A DNA stretch of 64,000 nucleotides from Gymnopus androsaceus JB14 (Eukaryota > Basidiomycota > Agaricomycetes > Agaricales > Omphalotaceae): positions 62,001 through 126,000 of the forward strand of contig ML769488.1 of assembly GCA_009733575.1 (NCBI GenBank), given 5' to 3'. Numbering within the stretch: the stretch's first letter is position 1; the number at the start of each line of letters is the position of its first letter. Positions 10,347 through 19,977 of the stretch are shown here, in pieces. The translations under genes were made by a program, and so were the position numbers. The notes below the pieces were generated by a model that was not told the DNA's origin, did no database searches, and was given only the letters and a program-made list of their open reading frames with translations.

Positions 10347-12288
10347 TCATGTCGACTGCAACTCAGTTCCAACAGCTTTCCTCCCTTCTACAAATTCCAC
10401 TGGAGCTGTATAATGCCTTTTCCCGTGTAGCAGGTACGCGACCACAGCGAGTAGCATAACCAGGACCCAAACTAACGGTGCCCAGTTAGCACTTTCTGTA
10501 TCCACAGGCAATCCCGTAGGAAAACATGCGAATACAATGATAAAAGCCGAGTAAAGGAAGGCAAAGGCATTAATTGCAATGCCATACCTTCCAAGGCTCC
10601 AACGAGCAGGAGGCAAATTCTGGCCAGGAGTGAGGCGCTTCCAAAGCACACACCCGATACTGATCATGTACGTGCTGAGCAAGCCTAGCACCGAAACTGA
10701 GACGATGATGTTGAACGCCAGTGAAGAGCCGATGTTGATGAGTGTTAGGATTCCGCAGAGAAAGCTAGTTAGGTAGACGGCATTCTCTGGGATATTTAAT
10801 TTGTAGTTCCTGTAGATCATCAGCCACCATAAGGATTCGATGAATTAGCAGTGACTTACATCTTGCCAGTCCACTTCGAACCTGGTAAGCCACGATCTCG
10901 GGCAAAAGCCCATATTTCTCGCGAGCAAGTTGCAAGAGCAGTGATGTTGCCCGCGAAAATCAACAAAAACAAGAGGACGTTTAAGAATATGGAAAGACCT
11001 GTTGAACCGGCATTATTGAAAAGCAAAAGATATGGGACATCGGAGTCGATCTGTTTCTTCAAGTCAGATATGGGGATCTTGCTGCGAAGGTCATACTCAC
11101 TGCAGCTTCCAAAGGACCCATGCAGAATAACATGACGATCAACATGAAAATCCCGAATATGACGTTGCCTAGAGTTCGAATTAGTCAGTATATCAAGAAG
11201 ACCAGCTCGGAGAAAATTTCTGACCTACGTATGACCACCACATGCATCGGGGTACGATGAGCGAAGCGTCTTCGACTTCCTCTGAGATGTGAACGACCTG
11301 CAAAAAAATCAGCCTCTATTTCTGTCAAATGCTTGTCACGTACAGAATCTGAACCAAGATTGCAGTATATGACTGTGATCTGCGAGGTCAAGTACGCAAT
11401 CCCAATATTATTATATCCGCTATTATCTTGGAAGTTCACAAAAACATCATAAGCACTATTTTTCGGGCATAGCACCACCAGTGGAATCATGACCACAAAG
11501 AAACCCAACGAGTGGCCTACCAAGCTGGCGATCTCCAAGGAAGGAAGTATTCTTGCACCGTAAGTGTTAAACACAATAGTGACGAGCAGGAAAGCGATCA
11601 TGATCAAAGATAGTTGCCAATTTGCGAAAGAATAATTTGGAAGGACGACCTCGATGATGGCTTCGACCTCGACACCCAGGACAAAGACACTAGAGGCAAC
11701 GGAGGCTAACCAACCCAGTGACGACAACCAGCCAGAGGCGTATGAAAGGACGCGCTGGTATTTGGGCGGTGCGAATTCGGATACCCAATGATACTGTCCT
11801 GCAGTATAGTACGTTTTTGTTCGATTTCGGTCAATCAGAGTTCACATACCTCCCGAGGTCGGCGCCATAGATTCCATTTCTGCCAGACTAGCAACGATAG
11901 TAGCATAGCAGCAAACCGTTGTAATGAAACACCAGAAAAGACCTGCAAAGCCACCATTTGCGAAGCCGACACTCAGACTGACTAGGACCTACGTACAGTG
12001 GTCAATTTACGTCCAGAAACGAGGCTTCAATATATATGTACTCACAAACTCCCATGTAGCCATGTAGATCGAGACAAATCCCAAAGCACTCCATAAACCG
12101 AAGTTTCGCTTGAACTCTTGCTTTTTTCCAAGCCTTTTCATGTCGCGAGCATCGGTCCCCAATGCCTCTGGACCATAATCGAAGTGGCCAGCGTCCTCGG
12201 ATTTTTCTATATCTTCGCCAGCTCCTTCAAACAGTACCTTTGAGTCCTCCATGGGCGTTGGTGATGAAGGTGATGGGTAACGGTTCAA
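10347..12288 (-). CDS. Amino acid/GABA permease, APC superfamily
   Basis: Plasma- or vacuolar-membrane transporter of amino acids, GABA or choline (BAT1/UGA4-like branch of the APC family). After an acidic cytosolic N-terminus (~60 residues) and GKKQEFKRNFGLWSALGFVS, which is characteristic of this group, about 12 hydrophobic segments follow over seven or so exons. They include the FCYAATIV/LAEMESMAPTSGGQYHWVSEFAP-like loop (TSGGQYHW is the family hallmark), YASGWLSSLGWLA, LVTIVFNTYGARILPSLE, a helix pair with FGIFMLIVMLFCMGP, and SREIWAFARDRGLPGSKW (first part), another signature. The C-terminus is LHGKRHYTAPVEFVEGRK. Introns of 50-65 bases fit throughout and no frame break was found. Substrate cannot be decided from sequence alone. 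An alternative ATG at 12252 would shorten the N-terminus by 12 residues. Confidence 0.88.
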
Positions 12289-13129
12289 GTTCGGTTATCG
12301 TGGAGTAGAAGTGTGATTCCCATGTTCTAACTTCTCTATGGAAGGATAGATAAGAAGGAACATTGAATTGTGCAGACCTGGTGGCGGTAGACTATAGAAA
12401 ATTTTGTATAGCGAACACATGATTACTGAGGGACACCAATGAAGCATAGAGCCTCCTCAAAACAACATATAGCGTATTCGAGTGTTCAATAACCTGAAGC
12501 AAAATCTAAGATAAGTCAAGAGTTGAACGCGGGAGTGAAGCGGGCACACACCATTCAAGTCGCTATATCACTATTCCAATTTCCAACTCTCATCACATCA
12601 ACACTCCGAAGAGACATATCGCTTCACCACAGTATATGCAGATGTTGGAGCAGTCTTTTTGCAGAGATATATAAGTCAACAAGCTATAGATCTGTAGATG
12701 ATGCTCTTGAGATACGTACGCTGAGAAGCACTCAGAGCCAAGATAGTAATAGGGAAACGCACTCATTCGACCGGCTTTCAGAAATTACTGCGTGAGTTGC
12801 CATTTGAGCTGAGCGTAGCTGCGTAATCCCAGCTGCGAATTTTAGAGGGTCGATCGTGTATATAGTTACTTGAGCATTGTCTGTGGCACCAGAAATTCCA
12901 GGCACAGAGATGCGGTAGCAGTCTATAAGGATACGGACTGTGTGGACGTAGTGAGAAAGATCTCACCTTAGCCTCTCGTTTATTTGACTTAACTGGTCAC
13001 TTTCAACGGCGGTCACAATGATGGCAGAGTCCTGAAATTAGTCCAAATCTTGTTTAATCTTTCTTAGCTGTTAAAACTTGACGGAGGATTCCAAGGAAGG
13101 AGGAGGCGCTTAATAGCATTGCCTTCCGG
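12289..13129. other. Permease upstream region; unassigned minus-strand frame
   Basis: The permease promoter lies here. On the minus strand, about 12780-12955 stays open and reads as protein-like sequence (HYVHTVRILIDCYRISVPG, then SGATDNAQVTIYTIDPL), but it has no clear start, stop or splice partners and I do not recognise it. It may be a fragment of a lost gene. Confidence 0.35.
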
Positions 13130-14115
13130 CGGCATCCTGCTCATGGAAACGAGCTCGTAGCAAGTATCCTCGACCACCTCTATTTCGACAAAGATACTCT
13201 ACTCAACAGTGCGCTCGTCTCTAAAGCTTGGGTTCCTTCTCAGCTCAGGATTTTCCGACAGATTGTTATCGAACCTCCCGAAGCACTAGCTTGTCTTGAA
13301 CGCTACTATGTCAAGTCTCGCGTTGGAACCATTTCATGAGCCTACTATGATACCGTGGCCCATGATCCTCAATGCGGAGGAGCAAATGGTCAATTTCTAT
13401 AGACCGAGGAGGAATAGTGGGAATAGGGTCGAGCAGAGGATGATCAGTACAGTGACCGCACGCGAAATTCCCAACCTCAAGGGTCTTCAAATGCGTTACA
13501 TGGCTTAACAGGGAAGCCATTTCACCGAAATCCATGATGGTAAATATTTCGAAGGAGAGCCGAGTTACCGAAGGTGCTTTGAATATATCAGTCAATGCTA
13601 CCTTCAATAAAGGATTCAGCTGACCAAGTATAACGATACATAGCGCATTCACTTGAGAGAGCCGCTGAATAATTCTAGCTGTAGAAATCTGCATGTCGTC
13701 GGCTTTGGAATAAAATTTCCGAAGCTCCAAGGACCGAACATACGTCGCCAGACGTGGATTAGCATCCAAAGATTCAGTGAGACTAGTGTTTGCCTTCAAA
13801 TAAGCCACTTGAAGTCGGTCATCTGTAGACATTTCTATTCAGGTGGATGCTCCTCCAGCTGTTTCCATGCTTCAGCAGGCTGGTGCGAGACTTGGAGAGC
13901 TAGAGCTGTTGGACTTGAGGTTGTTTACAGATTGGTTAGAACAGCGTAGTTATATCCTGTTTGTTTCTCGTGTTATTTACTCATAGTGTCTTTCATGTAG
14001 CCTCGAACATCGTTCTTCTTGGGTACACACCCAGCCTGCATACTCTGAAGTTGATCAATGTCCGCGAACTCCCGTGCCCTGGATCCAATCCCTCTTTGAG
14101 CCTCTCTTAGATAGA
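13130..14115 (+). pseudogene. F-box/LRR-like pseudogene with internal inversion
   Basis: Paralogue of the gene at 6.6-8.0 kb, in three pieces. Plus strand 13142-~13310 encodes the F-box (NELVASILDHLYFDKDTLLN, then SALVSKAW). Minus strand ~13311-13840 encodes the central part (LATYVRSLELRKF, STARIIQRLSQVN, FKAPSVTRLSFEIF, HVTHLKTLEVGNF, LMKWFQRET). Plus strand ~13845-14115 encodes the C-terminal part (SMLQQAGARLGELELLDL, then, after an intron ending at 14000, NIVLLGYTPSLHTLKLINV). Each piece aligns in order with the sister gene only if the middle is flipped back. No intact start or stop is present and a further frame change occurs near 14070. It cannot encode the full protein. Confidence 0.8.
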
Positions 14116-14441
14116 ATTCAAAGTAGGATTACTTCTGCTCTATTATTAACTCATATGTCGAAATTATCCTTCCGCCAGCGAACTTTCCTTACACTTATAC
14201 TTCCACATATGCGATGAATACACAAGCTTTTTTTAAAAACCATACTGCGGTTTTTTTGGTTCCGCGATAGATCTCGCTTTGACTTGGCCTTTTGAATTAA
14301 TTTAAGCTTTTGAGGGCTACAGAATACCGAGTTCCAAGAAATAATCTACAGTAGAACAAAGGAGTATCGAAATTGAGGTGTAATGTAGCTGACGGATAAA
14401 GAGACGAAATCTGGGAGTACAGCGTACAGGCTCAAAAACAG
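14116..14441. other. Intergenic, nothing recognised
   Basis: AT-rich spacer with homopolymer runs (TTTTTTTAAAAA near 14227). No open frame of note. It separates the F-box pseudogene from the 3' end of the MYND gene. Confidence 0.4.
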
Positions 14442-16290
14442 TTAAAAAATGTGCAACAGTTCGATAAGTTTTGCAGTGAACTCCCCTGAGGGTATATGCT
14501 CAATAGGGCTCTTACCGACACTGGCATGCCTCTGAAGTAAATACGACCGTTCTTCATCCAGTTCTTGAGCCGTTGGTGGCGTGAATGGCTCCGCGGCTCG
14601 CAAGGTATTAGGAGTAATGCTGATTCCGTACTCGAGCTCGAACTGACGCCGGACATGGTCAACAGTTATACTTGTCTCGTCGCGTAGTTGGGCTTCAAGT
14701 ATTTTGAACATGAAATGAATAGCGGGGATGGATCCAGAAGCCATAGCTCGACGACGAGCCACAAGGAAGGATAGACGGACTGAATCAGGAAATAAGTAAG
14801 GGAGGGAGTACGTTGAAGGGGAAAAACTGACGGAGGGGGTTGAAAATGATCAGTGATCTAGTACGATGATAATCCGCATGGACATTGAACTGTAGCGTAC
14901 ATTAGCGATAGAAAAGAACAAAGCAGGAACGATTTACGTGGTAATCCTGCGTTTGCGAGTCTGATTCACTCAACCACCCAATCTGCCGGCGTAGAGCAAA
15001 CGAACGAACGAAAGCAGGAGTCGGGTTAGGACAACCAATGAATTCGCGTGGACAGTCTTCTGGCGAAGGTGAAAGAAGCTCGGGGTCAAACTTGCGCAAC
15101 CCACAGTACTTTTTATGGTTGCGCCAATCGAGAGACTGACATTCGCTGAGAAAATAAATGATTAGTATTCAATCCAAAACATTGGGAGAGTACGTACGAT
15201 GAGCAGTACCAGACGAGCCGGCAGCGACTGCAGCGTTTGAGGCTTTTTGGATCTTTAGGAGTCTGGCAAGTGTAACACGCATGCACCTTGGCGGGTGCTT
15301 CCTCTTTGAATTGAGAGCGGTCGACATAAAGCTTCTGGTTTTTGAATTCCTTTCGCCCTTCTTGAAGTGCCTTCTTCTCCTCATCGGTGTGAACTGAGCT
15401 GAAGAATACGCTTGGTGTGACTGGTTTGAAAGGTTCACCGCGCTAAAGGAAGTCAGATAGGGTACTATCAGCACCAGAGGGAACATACATATGCATTCAA
15501 GATGCCTTTGAGTGTCGCAACGATGTACCAATTGCGATATAGAATGCCTTGGTAGAGAAAAGCTTTCAGTTGGTCTGGGGCTCCCTCGGAGTGCCGGAAT
15601 TGGATGTCGGTGTAAGGGTGACGGAAGATGAAGATATTTCCGACGCAGTAATCACCGGCAGGGTCGTGCTCAATGAGTCGTTTTAGCTTAACGATTTCTT
15701 TTCAGCATTAGCTTTGTACTGGGTATAAAAATTTCAACTCACAAGGTTTATAAAACTATACTCGCCGTGACCTATGAGACCATCGATTGTCATCTCAGGG
15801 CAGGATACACGGCTGTTGTCTCGAGGCGCTTCACAAGCACCACGATAGAGACCTTCCAGAACAATTTCTCGTTTCCTCTCTACATCCAACTTGTCCCATT
15901 TAGCTTCAAAGTCTTCATAAATCATTTTTTCTACGCCAATGGCAATGATTTGTCCTTCGACTGCCATAATTTCCTTGGTGCTCAACGCGATTTGTTGGTT
16001 GAGATACGTGATATCCCTGGCTTTCCAGGCGAATTCAGCGTCGGGACGTTCCTCCAACATACGAGCTCTCTTTCCGACGACTTTGCGGTAGTTTTGGTTA
16101 ATCTCATGTTCGAAATGGTCGTTCCAGGCAGATCTGTCACTAGAAGACCCTGCTTTTAGTACAACGATAATCGATAATGTGTAAGTACTTACTTGTGTTT
16201 ATTGGGGCGTTTCTTGTTGGGCTTGCTTTTTCCAAGCTGGAGCCTGTCAATTGCAGCAAGGATTTGGTCCAGATGGTTACCCGACATCAT
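14442..16290 (-). CDS. MYND-type zinc-finger protein
   Basis: Cytosolic or nuclear protein with a MYND finger, a protein-interaction module; function otherwise unknown. The N-terminus MMSGNHLDQILAAIDRLQL is followed by a basic patch (KPNKKRPNKHK). A 53-base intron precedes SAWNDHFEHEINQNYRK. A long helical region (LEERPDAEFAWKARDITYLN) and a conserved middle (HDPAGDYCVGNIFIFRHPYT, LYRNWYIVATLKGILNAY) come next. The finger is CYTCQTPKDPKSLKRCSRCR, then VWYCS...QSLDWRNHKKYC (about 15112-15270 reversed), giving C-x2-C, C-x2-C, C and H-x3-C ligands. The C-terminal exon starts FSPSTYSLPYLFPDSVRLSF and ends in KLIELLHIF. About six introns, all GT-AG, with no frame break. The next gene upstream on the same strand ends 175 bases before this start. 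Confidence 0.82.
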
Positions 16291-16464
16291 GAAAATTATG
16301 GGCAACTTTCAACGATGGAGAAAAAGAAGTCGTTTCGGCGTTTGCCACAACGCGAAACAATAAGCGCGCGCTAGCGACGCGCCTTCAAAGCGATGAACGC
16401 GTCTACAGGTAGTTGTAAATTATGAATACATATGTATAGCTCTGAAACTGCAACACTCTTCGTA

Positions 16465-17702
16465 CTAATTCTTTGAAGCTGTAACACAAGCAAGCGAAAT
16501 GCTGCGACCATACATGGAACCAAACGAGGAGAACGTAGTTCCTGGAATAAGAAGTTCGGCCACTTCGGTGGCATCCCGCAAACGTGACATTTGTGTTCTG
16601 CTGAGAGAAAGAAATAAGCCGTAGATCTGTAATGAAAGAAAAGCGACTCTCGCCTCTTGATTCTCATTCTCCTTGTCGTGCAAGATCGAATCTGGTTTGA
16701 ATCGGAAAGTAGTGGGATTGAACCACTGAAGTAGGCGACCAGATCGTGACTTGGGTGGTGCTAGACGATACGGAGTCGGTATTTTTCATGGCACAAGCAA
16801 AGCAATACACTGACCTGAGACCCTGGGCCGTTTTGACGAGAGCTCAACGTTCATGTCCAAAACAAACTCAGAGCAAAGGACCTTGCGTTTAAGATTTCGA
16901 GCATCCTTCTGCTGTTATGAGAGTAAGACCAGACACAGGAAGAAGCTACGGAATGATAAACTGACATTGACGGGGGTTGCAGGCAGAGCCTTGACCGGAT
17001 TCGGGATGTTGATAGGTTCATCTGGATCGGTAAAGCAATTGACATGTTGCATTTTCCAGTGTAGCCTGAAAGCGTAGCACGTCCAAAGTAAGAGCGAGTC
17101 CGGAAGCAGCATAAGAGAATGAATACTCACCAATCTTGATACAGATCTTTCACTTCTTCTTCATCATCACTCCCTACTCTAGGCAACACGCTTCCGAGGA
17201 GGGTATCAAGAAGTTCAAACGGTTTCAGCTTCCCTCGAAAAGTTGAGAGCAGAAAGCCCAAGCCAAATGACGGAACAGTGCCCTCTTTGTCCAAAGCTAG
17301 GCATACTAGGCGATGGAGGAATTCAGGACTTCCAATGGCATTTGAAAGTTTCTGCGGGCGAGATTAGAAATTGCGTGAAACTGGACTCGATTCGTTACTC
17401 ACTAGGTAAAATAAACCCTCGTCTTCTGTGAACGGCTCAGCAAGCAGCCTATCTTCCACCCACTCGAAGATAACGCCGTTATATATATCATGAGGAACAT
17501 GTTGCCTGAGTCGATTCCACTTGACTTTCAGGACTTCGAATCCAGTTTCGCTGAAGTTGGGTAAAACTTCGCATAATCTAGTCGTTTGGGAGCGGGTTAG
17601 CCAAGGGAGGAAATCGTATTCGTTCATTCTCGGTATCGCGGAAGAGGCGAGGTAGTTGATGATGGTAGTTGTGAACAAACAGCCACGTGAAGATGAGATC
17701 AT
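16465..17702 (-). CDS. Hypothetical protein
   Basis: Not recognised. Five or six exons join cleanly. Exon 1 starts at ATG 17702, or 17628 for MNEYDFLPWLTRSQTTRLCE. The next gives LSNAIGSPEFLHRLVCLALD, GTVPSFGLGFLLSTFRGKLK and an acidic stretch (GSDDEEEVKDLYQDW). Then come RLHWKMQHVNCFTDPDEPIN and a Lys/Arg-rich exon (DARNLKRKVLCSEFVLDMNV). The last exon contains RSGRLLQWFNPTTFRFKPDS and ends at the TAG (16465-16467) after SLACVTASKN. No signal peptide or membrane helix is seen. It is probably a soluble intracellular protein. The intron boundaries are my reading, and the two start codons are equally possible. Confidence 0.6.
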
Positions 17703-17750
17703 GATAAACCCAGCTTTGACATTTCCATATTCGCTCCAACTAGTATAACC

Positions 17751-19359
17751 CTATCCTACAACTTCAGAAAACAAAGCAGCATTTCCCAAATCAAAGCTTT
17801 CTATAATATAAGTTACATCGTCCAAAACACTTTTGATATCCAGGAAGGCTGTACTGAGACTGCTAATGTTGATTGTAAAGAACGTGAGCCCTCCGTCAGG
17901 AGGATTACTCTGATCAAGCTGGAGAGTTTCAGATGTAGTCGTAGGAGCAAATGGGCGCAGGAGAGGTTGAAAGTGGGTCAAATCCAGTCAAAGACACTGA
18001 TTCTGTGTCCCCACGCACCTATGAAATATCGAATTGAGTTTCCACAAAAACAGAGGCTACATAAAACCACATACTGCCACAACAATTTTGAGCATTTGAG
18101 TACCAGCTGAAAGGTCGATGAGTAGCTTGCTTCGACCGACGTCCACAAATACCGTATCTTGGGCAATCACGAAGCCAGAGCCGCCATTATCGACTATAAT
18201 TGGTTCTGATCCATCGTTGTTATCGATCTCAAACCAGAATTGGGAGATCGAAGAAGTGGCATTGATAGTCGCATTGAAGGAATATCGTTCAGCGGTGAGA
18301 CCTTGCGTTTGGCCAATTATACCCATGAATACCCGTTCAACGATGCCGGATGATTGTACAGAGCATCCAGTAGATGGACAGAATGAAGGATTACCCTGTC
18401 GATCTGCCCACAGCATGGTCATAGTTGGATTGGCGCTGGGGTTGAGGACCTATGCAGAGATTCGTACGGTAAGTACATCGATTTCACGGCTGGGAGCATA
18501 CATACCCGGAGAGTGGTTGTCATAAAGAACGAGCCATTCTGGTAGGCGAGATAGGGATCGGAGATGAGGTAGTCAAACGGCTCGGTAATGGGATCGGTGA
18601 GGTTTACACCATTTGGAACAGTATTTATCAATCTCTGAATCAAGCCTCCGCAGGTAGAGTTGAATGTATCAGAGGAGAGGAGACTGCAACACGGTCGTTA
18701 TCATACTAAATTTGAGGGTGAAAAAAGAACACACCTTTGCATGGTTACATTTCCGTCGCTCGAAAAAATACGGAAATCCGATCTTGTTGTGACATGGGGG
18801 CCAACCACAAGTACATCTTCGGTAGTGTTCTGAAGATACTGCGAGACTCTGAATTCTTGTTGAATGAGCGAAATGATCTAGAAAGCAGCAATCACATTGT
18901 GTTGTCAAAAGCCGGGGTTGTATCAAACGTGTCGACATCAGTTGAGGTATTCGTGACTATCAAAGGGAAATCCGTTTGTCTGACTCCGCTGAGCGGATGT
19001 CCACACGCAACTAGGGTGATCATTTCGGTTTCGTTCAAGCCCTGGCGTCGAAAGGACTCTATATGCGACTCAAGAGGTTGTTGTGGTTGCGGGACAGTTG
19101 GTGGGCCAGCGACAGTAGCGTCAACTCATCTAGCACTAAATGGAATAAAAGGTCCTCCGCATCCGCAAACAGCAAGTACTGCTCCTAGAGCTATCGTATC
19201 CGCCACTGTTTGGGGTTCAGAGAACTTCCAAATTAGTTCATAGCTCATACGTACTCCCAAAGAATGGAGAAACGATCCTATTGACATTAAAATCGCAAGC
19301 GTCTTCGTCCCTAGGCTAGTAAAAATTAAATCAACTTGTAAGGAACTTAGTTTATTCAA
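17751..19359 (-). pseudogene. Secreted haem-peroxidase-like protein, 5'-truncated and interrupted
   Basis: Similar to fungal plant-type haem peroxidases. The proximal-His segment reads VACGHPLSGVRQTDFPLIVT (~18960-19020 reversed), followed by DVDTFDTTPAFDNT, then after introns VVGPHVTTRSDFRIFSSDGN, CGGLIQRLINTVPNGVNLTD and a C-terminal beta domain with N-glycosylation sites. Upstream, DTIALGAVLAVCGCGGPFIP is followed by a TGA (at about 19124-19126) where relatives would be expected to have a residue before VDATVAGPPTVPQPQQPL. The change fits CGA to TGA. The N-terminal part with the distal His/Arg, signal peptide and start codon is not visible in 19360-19970. The downstream frame is otherwise open. 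A 5'-truncated copy with one nonsense codon is the simplest reading. Confidence 0.65.
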
Positions 19360-19977
19360 TATCTGTTCAAGACACTACTCTTGATCGCTGAAGAGTGATT
19401 GCCCCCGCAACTATCCTTTATTGCCTGTTGCATACAGTAGCTTCGAGCTTCTGAAGGATCTTGAACAACGCGAGTACGAACTCGTGGTAGATGGAGGAGT
19501 CCCTCAAAGGAGAGTAGTTAACAAAGGGTAGGAATAAGGGCATCAGTGATAATACGGCGAGTAAGCGTCCATGTGCCGAATACTAGGTAGACTGGGAGTC
19601 GAAAACAGAAGTGCAGGAGTAGTCATGGTTCACTGATGAGCGACGTATTAAGCGCCCACTTTCAACACGTTGTCGATTCATCCCGAACAATGCCAACAAT
19701 GTTGCCTTTCTCCTCGCTCCGCCCGGTTTTCGTTGTCTATTCGGAAAAAACCTCTTTAAATTTCGCTCATGCCAAATTTCATTAGTTTCTTCTGAAGTGG
19801 CCTAGGTTTTTTGTTTTGTCAAACATCTGTAATACTGGGTCCTAGTTACGTATCACCCATCGATCATGCTCCGGCTTTCCGAACATGTTGACCTGCCCTA
19901 AAGGTCATTTCGATCAAGGAAAACAATGTGACAGTGTGACAATTCACTCTTGAACCTTAACCACCATCATCAACACC
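19360..19977. other. Intergenic region before the NLR-like gene
   Basis: No coding exon recognised on either strand. CpG is still present up to about 19900, after which it almost disappears (see the NLR island). Confidence 0.4.

Noticed and set aside
15767..16159. Plus-strand open frame of 130 codons within the MYND gene
   Set aside because: Antisense to well-supported exons and shows no recognisable feature.
18737..19243. Plus-strand open frame of 168 codons over the peroxidase
   Set aside because: The minus strand here encodes clear peroxidase motifs, so this frame is a shadow.
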